Shown: positions 1 through 6,005 of the stretch, piece by piece
Layout: the number at the start of each line of letters is the position of its first letter
Position numbering within the stretch: the stretch's first letter is position 1
Origin: Planctomycetaceae bacterium
GTDB taxonomy: Bacteria > Planctomycetota > Planctomycetia > Planctomycetales > Planctomycetaceae
Direction of reading: 5' to 3'
DNA length: 6,635 bases
NCBI GenBank assembly: GCA_029259875.1
Contig: JAJDEK010000501.1
Location: 1 to 6,635 of the forward strand
Notes under the pieces: model-generated
The model's input: the letters and a program-made list of their open reading frames with translations, nothing else
Told to the model about the DNA's origin: nothing
The model's database searches: none
Program-made: the position numbers and the translations under genes

Positions 1-1
1 G

Positions 2-727
2 CGTGATCTGGAATTTGCGCATCAGATTCAATTAGGGTTACTCCCTCATAGTCGTCCGAAATTCAAAGAATATGAGTTCTTCGATTATTACGAGTCCGCG
101 CAAAGTGTCGGCGGTGATTATTTCGACTATATAAAACTCCCTAATGGAAAACTTGTGGTCACCTTAGGCGATGTGGCCGGCAAAGGGGTTCCGGCCGCGA
201 TTCTGATGGCGCGTCTCTATGCTTCTGCGCGATATCAAGTTCTATCGAAAGCTTCTGCAGACAAAGCCTTAGCTGAGTTGAATACGGAAATTGCTTCCAG
301 TGGTGTCGGATTACGGTTCATTACTTTTGTAATGGCAGTCCTTGATCCAAAGAAGCACACCGTTTCGCTTGTGAATGCCGGGCATATGGCTCCCCTGCTG
401 AGAAAAAGTGCAGAAGGGACTGTGGAATCAGTCGCACAAGAGAAATCAGGGATGCCTTTGGGCGTCTTAAAAGACCAGACCTTCCATGTAGAAACCTTTA
501 CATTGGAAAAAGGAGACACACTGGTGTTTTACACGGATGGGGTCACCGAAGCCATGGATGAGGAAAACCATCTTTATCACCGAGATCGTCTGGTCAAGTT
601 TATCAAGTCGGGGCCTGAAGAAGTCGAACCGTTGGTCAAAGGGATTCTGTCTGATGTGGATGCTTTCAGTCAGGACACAATGCAAAAAGACGACATCTGT
701 GTTGTCAGCTTTCGGCGTAAAAAATAA
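2..727 (+). CDS. SpoIIE/RsbU-family PP2C-type serine/threonine phosphatase, 5'-truncated
   Basis: This is the C-terminal part (241 residues) of a PPM/PP2C-type phosphatase of the SpoIIE/RsbU class, a family that usually dephosphorylates anti-sigma-factor antagonists or other phosphoserine proteins in the cytoplasm. The frame is open to the left window edge, so the start and any N-terminal sensor domain (FHA, GAF, PAS or receiver in relatives) are missing. Counting from the first codon here, I see the linker helix with QIQLGLLP (8-15), the metal-binding GGDYFD (37-42), GDVAGKG followed by a PAAILMA stretch (56-69), the NAGHMAP loop, FYTDGVTEA with Asp179, and a C-terminal QKDDICVV with Asp230 and Asp231. 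The metal-ligand acidic residues look intact, so it should be active. GTG 155 is internal, because the conserved GGDYFD lies upstream of it. A strong hairpin follows the stop. The partner is not visible in the window. Confidence 0.93.
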   Translation, partial: RDLEFAHQIQLGLLPHSRPKFKEYEFFDYYESAQSVGGDYFDYIKLPNGKLVVTLGDVAGKGVPAAILMARLYASARYQVLSKASADKALAELNTEIASSGVGLRFITFVMAVLDPKKHTVSLVNAGHMAPLLRKSAEGTVESVAQEKSGMPLGVLKDQTFHVETFTLEKGDTLVFYTDGVTEAMDEENHLYHRDRLVKFIKSGPEEVEPLVKGILSDVDAFSQDTMQKDDICVVSFRRKK

Positions 728-738
728 GCCAAACAATC

Positions 739-767
739 AGTGCTCAGCAAATGATTTGTTGAGCACT
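739..767 (+). terminator. Hairpin between phosphatase and helicase genes, probable terminator or attenuator
   Basis: A 13-bp inverted repeat (739-751 and 755-767, arms AGTGCTCAGCAAA and TTTGTTGAGCACT) pairs fully with one G-U wobble around a 3-base loop. It begins 11 bases after the phosphatase stop codon. The following bases, CGTTTGATTC, form only a weak T tract, so classical intrinsic termination is plausible but not certain. It ends about 20 bases before the helicase start, so it could also affect readthrough into that gene. Confidence 0.55.
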
Positions 768-785
768 CGTTTGATTCAACTCAAC

Positions 786-793
786 AGGTGAGG
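786..793 (+). promoter_or_regulatory. Shine-Dalgarno-like sequence that favours the TTG 800 start
   Basis: AGGTGAGG lies 6 bases before the TTG at 800, a good distance for a ribosome binding site. The alternative GTG at 788 lies inside this sequence and has no purine-rich site upstream (ACTCAACAG). An in-frame TGA at 752-754 limits the start to GTG 788 or TTG 800; there is no ATG option before the conserved N-terminal motif. Confidence 0.5.
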
Positions 794-799
794 CCCACT

Positions 800-2788
800 T
801 TGACAACGGATGTAATCTCAATTCTCGGAGACGATGGCAAGGTTGCCCAGAGACTCGATCAATACGAGAACCGTCCTGAGCAACTGGAAATGGCTGAAGC
901 AGTCGCTGCTGCGATCGAACAGAAAAAACATCTGTTGGTCGAAGCCGGAACGGGTGTCGGTAAGAGTTTTGCCTATTTGGTCCCTGCGATTTTGGCAACC
1001 TGTAAACAAAACGAAACCCGCACAGGAAAAGATCGTAAGCGGCTTATCGTTTCCACAAATACCATCAGTCTGCAGGAACAGTTAATTACTCGAGATATTC
1101 CCTTTTTGAATGCGGTATTGCCGGTTGAATTTTCGGCAGTTTTGGTGAAGGGACGTTCGAACTACATGAGCCTCCGTCGCATGAAAGGAACCGTAGATCG
1201 AGCAAGTAGTATTTTTTCCCGACAGGATGAATTAGATCAGCTCGATGAGATCGTCCAATGGTCCCGCAAGACGACTGATGGCAGCCGTTCTGATCTTGAG
1301 TTCAGACCTATCCCTAAAATCTGGGATGAAGTTCAAAGTGAACATGGTAACTGTCTGGGAAAACGCTGTGGAACTTATAATGAATGTTTTTATTATCGTG
1401 CGCGCAGACGTGTCTGGAATGCTGATGTGTTGGTGGTAAACCATGCATTATTTTTCTCTGATCTTGCCTTACGCCGTGAGGGGAGCAGCATTCTACCGGA
1501 TTACGACACTGTCATTTTGGATGAAGCACACACGATTGAAGCTGTGGCAGGAGATCATCTCGGTCTATCAATCACAAACAGCCAGTTCGATTACTTGTTC
1601 AATAAGCTGTATAACGACAGAACACAAAAAGGGCTGTTACTACATCATAATTTGGTTGATTGTCAGCAACATGTAACGCGGCTCAGATTTATGGTCGAGG
1701 ATTTATTTGATCATCTGCTCGAATGGCAATCCAGTCATGGTCTTTCTAATCGACGCATCAGACAACAGCCCCCTATTGAGAACACGCTCACTCAGGAGAT
1801 GAAGTTATTAGCAGCACATATTTCTGAGTACGCTTTTACTTTGAAAAATGAAGAGGAACAGGTTGAACTGCAGGCAGCCGCAGAACGTAGTTCCGCACTA
1901 GGTGACGCCTTGAATAGCTGGCTGACTCAGCAAGCAGAGGGCGATTCGGTTTACTGGGTCGAAGTTTCCCGTGGTAGAAATCAGCGGGTTAAGATGGTCA
2001 ATGCTCCCGTTGATGTGGGGCCAGTTCTGCGAGACGAGCTATTTAACCAGGCGAATACTGTCATTCTTACTAGCGCGACATTAGCGGTTGGCAGCCAAGA
2101 CTTCGGTTTTACGCGTTCGCGGCTGGGACTCACACAATGCGAAGAATTGAAATTGGGCAGCCCTTTTAATTATCAAGAGCAGGTTCGGCTGATCTTACCG
2201 GAATCAATGCCAGACCCCGGTGATGCGCCTGCTGACTATGAATTAGCCGTTTGTGAAAAATTGAAACAGTATATCGAGCAGACGGACGGGCACGCATTTG
2301 CACTCTTTACGAGCTATAAAATGATGACACAATGTGCAGATCGGATCAGCCCTTGGTTGCAGGATCAAAACTTGGCGCTCTACCTGCAAGGTGATGGATT
2401 ACCACGATCACTGATGCTCGAACGATTTCGCAATAACCCACGCGGGGTTTTATTTGGAACGGATAGTTTCTGGCAGGGAATCGATGTTCCCGGCGATGCC
2501 TTAACTAATGTGATCATTACCAAACTTCCTTTTAGTGTCCCCGATCATCCACTTCTGGAAGCGAGGGTGGAAGCCATTCGCAAACGAGGCGGCAATCCAT
2601 TTATGGATTATCAGGTTCCCGAAGCCATTATCAAACTCAAACAAGGGTTTGGCCGATTGATTCGTACCGCCAGCGATCACGGACAAGTAGTGATACTTGA
2701 TCCACGAGTGCGTACCAAACGCTACGGTCAGGTATTTATAGACAGCTTGCCAGAGTGCACTATGATCATCGATAAAGAAGACGACTAG
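800..2788 (+). CDS. DinG/XPD-like ATP-dependent DNA helicase (superfamily 2)
   Basis: This is a complete 662-residue helicase of the DinG/YoaA/XPD group, which unwinds DNA 5' to 3' with ATP and acts in repair and in clearing R-loops or other replication blocks. Motifs, numbered from TTG 800: YENRPEQ Q-motif-like segment (22-28), Walker A GTGVGKS (50-56), DEAH (241-244), SAT (425-427), LFTSY (502-506), GTDSFWQGIDVPGD (553-566) and QGFGRLIR (615-622). Residues of roughly 255-415 between DEAH and SAT match the Arch region. Three iron-sulfur cysteines are present (C185, C190, C196; spacing x4, x5 as in E. coli DinG), but the first ligand position, usually Cys in an NYxC context, is Ser124. There is no N-terminal exonuclease domain as in Gram-positive DinG. 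The start is TTG 800 or GTG 788 (666 residues). The gene is convergent with the next gene. Confidence 0.93.
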   Translation: MTTDVISILGDDGKVAQRLDQYENRPEQLEMAEAVAAAIEQKKHLLVEAGTGVGKSFAYLVPAILATCKQNETRTGKDRKRLIVSTNTISLQEQLITRDIPFLNAVLPVEFSAVLVKGRSNYMSLRRMKGTVDRASSIFSRQDELDQLDEIVQWSRKTTDGSRSDLEFRPIPKIWDEVQSEHGNCLGKRCGTYNECFYYRARRRVWNADVLVVNHALFFSDLALRREGSSILPDYDTVILDEAHTIEAVAGDHLGLSITNSQFDYLFNKLYNDRTQKGLLLHHNLVDCQQHVTRLRFMVEDLFDHLLEWQSSHGLSNRRIRQQPPIENTLTQEMKLLAAHISEYAFTLKNEEEQVELQAAAERSSALGDALNSWLTQQAEGDSVYWVEVSRGRNQRVKMVNAPVDVGPVLRDELFNQANTVILTSATLAVGSQDFGFTRSRLGLTQCEELKLGSPFNYQEQVRLILPESMPDPGDAPADYELAVCEKLKQYIEQTDGHAFALFTSYKMMTQCADRISPWLQDQNLALYLQGDGLPRSLMLERFRNNPRGVLFGTDSFWQGIDVPGDALTNVIITKLPFSVPDHPLLEARVEAIRKRGGNPFMDYQVPEAIIKLKQGFGRLIRTASDHGQVVILDPRVRTKRYGQVFIDSLPECTMIIDKEDD

Positions 2789-2902
2789 GTCTCAACAACA
2801 TGGGCTGAGTAAATATTACACCTGTGATTATGGTTGGGCTATGACAAGCAGCTAGGCTGGTTGTGAAGAACAGTTGACTTCAGCGGATAAATCAGCAAGG
2901 TG

Positions 2903-3313
2903 TCATTCCGAACTAAAAATAACATCACTGCTGCAAAACGAACCGCCAAAGTTGTTTGCAAGAGTGACAACTTGATCCAATCCCTCTAAAAATAGATTAC
3001 GGCTCAAGTCTGTCAGTGGATGCAAAAATACAGACCATAAAAGCCCATCACCAATGGCATAGCGTGCATCAAGTGAGCGATCAAAGTTTGCTTCCATTAC
3101 ATCCCACAAATCATCCTCATCCAGATCTTCTTCTTTGAGGATTGGCGTCATAATGCGCACTCGATCGTGATCTGCATCAACAATCAGAAACAGGACGCGT
3201 TTGCCGTATTCGACTTTCCAACATCCTTCGCCTGTTTCCAGCAGGGTACAAACTTCATCAATTAACTCTGATATCGATTGCGCGTTCAACGCCGTTTTTA
3301 TTGTCGCAATCAT
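2903..3313 (-). CDS. Small acidic protein, YbjN/type III secretion chaperone-like fold
   Basis: This 136-residue soluble protein has no signal peptide or membrane segment. Its pattern resembles the YbjN and CesT-like chaperone fold: an N-terminal helix (about 3-27), a strand-rich part (CWKVEYGKR to RIMTPI, 31-57), an acidic cluster EEDLDEDD (61-68), a second strand region with DGLLWSVFLHPL (89-100), and a final helix leading to NNFGGSF (120-126). In that fold group these small proteins bind partner proteins; the actual role here is unknown and no secretion-system gene is visible. The ATG start is well supported by AAGGAG 7 bases upstream. The gene is convergent with the helicase (114-bp gap, no clear terminator) and divergent from the kinase. 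The fold assignment rests on sequence pattern only; that the gene is real is much surer than its family. Confidence 0.8.
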   Translation of the reverse strand: MIATIKTALNAQSISELIDEVCTLLETGEGCWKVEYGKRVLFLIVDADHDRVRIMTPILKEEDLDEDDLWDVMEANFDRSLDARYAIGDGLLWSVFLHPLTDLSRNLFLEGLDQVVTLANNFGGSFCSSDVIFSSE

Positions 3314-3683
3314 TGTCCTACTCCTTGAACAAATATCTCGAACGTTTGAAAAAATAGATCGACCGAGAAAAGTTTTCCAAACTGAACCTGATAGCTTGAT
3401 ATTCTGTCCAAACTATTACTTCCAGGTTGTCTGACCTTCATTTATGTTTAAGATGTGTTACGATTCCTGAAACAAGGCCGATTCCAATGTCTCGCTACTC
3501 TCTATTGTTTAACAACTCCACTCAAAAAAGCAACATTATTTTTGTGACGTGGTAAATTTCTGATTTAAAGAGATGAAACCATTAGACTCAAATTGAAAAA
3601 TTCCATGTAGTGTCATCTTGTTTCTTTGTCTATTTTAAGGCAAATACCTGAAGTCATTCTTTCACAGTTCATGCGGATTACCT
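3314..3683. other. Divergent intergenic region, 370 bp, AT-rich
   Basis: This spacer separates the minus-strand YbjN-like gene from the plus-strand kinase and must hold both of their promoters if both are transcribed from here. I see no convincing -35/-10 pair. An imperfect palindrome, TCGAACGTTTGA (3338-3349), lies 25 bases upstream of the YbjN-like ATG and could be an operator. A stop codon at 3636-3638 closes the kinase frame, so the kinase cannot start further left than 3639. No tRNA-like structure, repeat array or supported small gene is visible; the plus-strand open frame 3201-3434 is largely antisense to the YbjN-like gene. Confidence 0.6.
3321..3326 (-). promoter_or_regulatory. Ribosome binding site of the YbjN-like gene
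   Basis: On the minus strand this reads AAGGAG, 7 bases before the ATG at 3313-3311. It is the best Shine-Dalgarno match in the window and fixes the start of this gene, which is the only gene here that begins with ATG. Confidence 0.7.
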
Positions 3684-4856
3684 TTGAACACACACGATTC
3701 TTCACAACCAGAGCAATTGTCAGAATTAGACAAACATTATCAGAAATTGCTCAACAACAATGTTCTGCAATGGAATAACGAGCGTACATTCTCGCGCTGT
3801 CTGGGAATTGGTGGTCAGGGTGTCGTTTATCTGAGCGCTCGCGAAGGGGCAGATGGGTTCAATATTCCTGTTGCCCTTAAATTGTTTTCTCCCAAGCGAT
3901 ATGAGAGCAGCCAAGTCTATCAAAATGAGATGGGACGGATTGCTCAGGTCTCTGCACGCGTAGCTCGAATTCAAGAAAATCATCTGGTTGCTGTTCAAAA
4001 TTTCGTGAAACGAGATCACATTTATATCATGGAAATGGAATGGGTTGATGGATATGACCTACGCAGCTTGCTCACTCCAGAGACCTTCAAACAGATTCGT
4101 GAGCAAGTGACTTCGCGGCGTTGGAAAAAAATCAATAGCAATGTGTTTACGAAAGGGGTTCAGCAACCACGATTAAAACCGGGAATTGCGGTTGCTATTC
4201 TTCGTGAATGCCTGGCAGCTTTGGCAGCTTTACATCGAAATGATATTATTCACTGTGATATGAAACCTGCTAACATCATGCTGAAACGTAGTGGAAACGC
4301 GAAAATTATTGATATCGGTTCAGCGATTGACCTGAACAACTTGCCGTCCAATCAACCCTGCACGCCTACTTACGCCGCTCCTGAGGTTTTGACTGGAGGA
4401 CGAGCGACATCTCAATCGGACCTTGCCAGTCTGGGATATATTCTGATTGAAGTCATCACTGGTTTTCAGCCTTTTGCCAATCTGAAATATGCAGAGTTGA
4501 TTAAAGCAAAAAAGAATATTCTACAACAGCTTCCACAATGGTTTCCGACTGAAGAGTTCGCATTAAGTGAACCATTAATGAAGCTGATTCACAAACTCGT
4601 TCATCCTGACCCACGCGAACGTTTCCAGAGTGCAGAAGCAGCGGAATTGGGAGAGGATGGGGCTGCTGACTTCCATCGGTTACTCGTCAAAAGTGATCTT
4701 CCCAGCGATTATGAAAATGAATTACGCCTTTGGGTTGAAGAAGTCGAAACAGATTATTTTGATGACGGACACTTTTCCCTTGATCCACAAACTACGGTGT
4801 CCACTACACGCCACCTGGAACAGCAATCGCAGCATGACTCCTCTTCAGAATTCTGA
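3684..4856 (+). CDS. Hanks-type serine/threonine protein kinase, cytoplasmic
   Basis: This 390-residue protein has a kinase domain at about residues 36-330 and would phosphorylate Ser/Thr on partner proteins. Visible motifs: glycine loop GIGGQGVVY (41-49), ATP lysine K66 in VALKLF, probable helix-C glutamate E82, catalytic loop HCDMKPAN (180-187; D182, K184, N187 kept), metal site D200 in DIG, CTPTYAAPE (216-224), subdomain IX D236 and subdomain XI R313. The usual HRD arginine is Cys181 and DFG is DIG. A basic insert of about 30 residues (about 125-157) lies between subdomains V and VIa. The tail (330-390) is acidic, then Ser/Thr/Gln-rich, with no membrane segment, unlike PknB-type receptor kinases. 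The start is TTG 3684 with a weak GCGGA upstream; no in-frame ATG occurs before the glycine loop. Substrates are unknown. Confidence 0.9.
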   Translation: MNTHDSSQPEQLSELDKHYQKLLNNNVLQWNNERTFSRCLGIGGQGVVYLSAREGADGFNIPVALKLFSPKRYESSQVYQNEMGRIAQVSARVARIQENHLVAVQNFVKRDHIYIMEMEWVDGYDLRSLLTPETFKQIREQVTSRRWKKINSNVFTKGVQQPRLKPGIAVAILRECLAALAALHRNDIIHCDMKPANIMLKRSGNAKIIDIGSAIDLNNLPSNQPCTPTYAAPEVLTGGRATSQSDLASLGYILIEVITGFQPFANLKYAELIKAKKNILQQLPQWFPTEEFALSEPLMKLIHKLVHPDPRERFQSAEAAELGEDGAADFHRLLVKSDLPSDYENELRLWVEEVETDYFDDGHFSLDPQTTVSTTRHLEQQSQHDSSSEF

Positions 4857-4867
4857 TCTGTTCTGAA
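4844..4867 (+). repeat. Overlapping palindrome and inverted repeat at the kinase stop codon
   Basis: TCAGAATTCTGA (4845-4856) is a perfect 12-bp palindrome that contains the kinase stop codon. A second arrangement pairs TTCAGAA (4844-4850) with TTCTGAA (4861-4867) around a 10-base loop and is followed by a short T run. These could form a weak 3'-end hairpin, but the stems are short and AT-rich, so a terminator role is uncertain. Confidence 0.3.
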
Positions 4868-4980
4868 TTTCGACGATATCTTTACAATGCTAATAAAATA
4901 GGCCTCTGAGCATCGAAATTTGATTGTATTTTTTAGATTCCTGATTTGCTGTTCCCCTCACAGCCTGTTATTTTAGCTAG

Positions 4981-4988
4981 TATACAAT
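4981..4988 (+). promoter_or_regulatory. Possible -10 element upstream of the SGNH gene
   Basis: TATACAAT contains TACAAT, a five-of-six match to the sigma-70 -10 box, and would place transcription start roughly 30 bases before the GTG at 5024. No good -35 hexamer lies 16-18 bases upstream, so this is a weak candidate. A promoter somewhere in 4857-5023 is expected because the gene function changes from signalling to secretion at this point. Confidence 0.22.
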
Positions 4989-5023
4989 GTGATTTTCTCT
5001 CGACTAACTTCAGAGGTTCCTCC

Positions 5024-5935
5024 GTGAAAAAGTGTCTCTCCTTACTACTGCTCTTGTTTGTTTTTGGTACCTCTCATCAAGTTTCTGCTGAAACCCAACC
5101 TTTCGAATTAAAATCCGGTGATCGGGTAATCTTTCTGGGTAATACTCTTATCGAGCGGGCTCAAAAGTTTGGCAATTGGGAAACGGTGTTTTTAACAAGC
5201 TTCCCTCAGGTAAAATTGTCATTCCGAAATTTGGGCTGGAGTGCCGACACGGTTTGGGCCGAATCACGAGGAATTTTTGATCCCCCTGCGGTGGGCTATC
5301 AGCGTATGCTCACACAAGTAAAAGATTTGAAACCGAATATAATTCTGCTTGGTTATGGGGGGAATGAAGCGTTTGCAGGCAAAGCAGGATTACCAGCATT
5401 TCAAAAGCAGTTGAAAAAACTAATAGCGGATTTGAAACCCACAGGAGCGAAAATCGTTATTTTGTCTCCTCATCGATCTGAAAATGCAGGTCATCCCCTG
5501 CCAGACCCAAAATCGCATAATCAAGATCTAAAGCTTTACTCCGATCTGTTACAGGAAACAGCGGTGCTGGGCAATCACTACTATGTGGATCTCTTTACGA
5601 AGTTGATCCCAGAGCCTGCAGGAAAACCGCAACTGAAATGGACAACGAATGGCATTCATTTAACAGACGCCGGTTATCAGAAAGCTGCTAAAATCATTGC
5701 CACTGATCTTGGATTACAGCCTATTAGCCTATCTCCCGATACAGCACAGAAAGTACGAGAGTTAACATTTGAAAAGAACCGTCATTATTTTTACAACTGG
5801 CGACCTCAGAATATCACCTACCTACTGGGCTTCCGAAAGCATGAGCAAGGTCAGAATGCGAAGGAGTTGCCGCAGTTCATTCCACTGATTGAAGAAAAAG
5901 AAGCTAAAATCCACGGCTTGATTTCATCTCAGTAA
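5024..5935 (+). CDS. Secreted SGNH/GDSL-hydrolase-like protein with altered catalytic blocks
   Basis: This is a 303-residue exported protein. It starts with a Sec signal peptide: KK, a leucine-rich core (5-14) and VSA at 20-22, with likely cleavage before Glu23. The mature part follows the SGNH fold used by esterases and lipases: block I VIFLGNT (35-41), block II FRNLGW (Gly71), block III GYGGNEAF (Asn114) and block V TNGIHLTDAGY (His212). The block I Ser of GDS is replaced (GNT) and the block V Asp of DxxH is Asn209, so hydrolase activity is uncertain. This variant style looks familiar from planctomycete proteins encoded beside large secreted cytochromes. GTG 5024 is chosen because it begins exactly at the signal peptide and has AGAGG 7 bases upstream; the frame extends to TTG 4946, but those extra residues would bury the signal. 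The next gene follows after 70 bp with no hairpin, suggesting an operon. Confidence 0.87.
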   Translation: MKKCLSLLLLLFVFGTSHQVSAETQPFELKSGDRVIFLGNTLIERAQKFGNWETVFLTSFPQVKLSFRNLGWSADTVWAESRGIFDPPAVGYQRMLTQVKDLKPNIILLGYGGNEAFAGKAGLPAFQKQLKKLIADLKPTGAKIVILSPHRSENAGHPLPDPKSHNQDLKLYSDLLQETAVLGNHYYVDLFTKLIPEPAGKPQLKWTTNGIHLTDAGYQKAAKIIATDLGLQPISLSPDTAQKVRELTFEKNRHYFYNWRPQNITYLLGFRKHEQGQNAKELPQFIPLIEEKEAKIHGLISSQ

Positions 5936-5991
5936 TTGTAATCAACGAAGCTTTACATCCAAAATAATTCCCGACCTGTTATTTGATCTCA

Positions 5992-5997
5992 AAAGGA
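5992..5997 (+). promoter_or_regulatory. Ribosome binding site of the propeller/dehydrogenase gene
   Basis: AAAGGA lies 8 bases before the GTG at 6006. It supports this non-ATG start, which also falls directly before the signal peptide. No in-frame ATG is available nearby. Confidence 0.6.
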
Positions 5998-6005
5998 TCG
6001 TCCCC

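Noticed and set aside
235..519. Minus-strand open frame opposite the phosphatase
   Set aside because: It lies entirely inside the phosphatase coding region and has no family features; it is a reading-frame shadow.
155..727. GTG 155 as the phosphatase start
   Set aside because: The frame is open to the window edge and the upstream codons encode conserved QIQLGLLP and GGDYFD, so the gene begins outside the window.
2850..2884. Possible terminator hairpin between the convergent helicase and YbjN-like genes
   Set aside because: The only inverted repeat found, TGAAG/CTTCA, has a 5-bp stem with a 9-base loop and no T tract, so it is not convincing.
3201..3434. Plus-strand open frame of 77 codons in and beyond the YbjN-like gene
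   Set aside because: About half is antisense to a well-supported gene, and the remainder shows no ribosome binding site or recognisable motif.
2..4856. A kinase-phosphatase signalling cassette
   Set aside because: The PP2C-type phosphatase and the kinase are about 3 kb apart with a helicase and an opposing gene between them, so the sequence does not support a joint operon.
4946..5023. N-terminal extension of the SGNH protein from TTG 4946
   Set aside because: The signal peptide starts at GTG 5024 with AGAGG at a suitable distance; the 26 extra residues look like untranslated leader and have no ribosome binding site.
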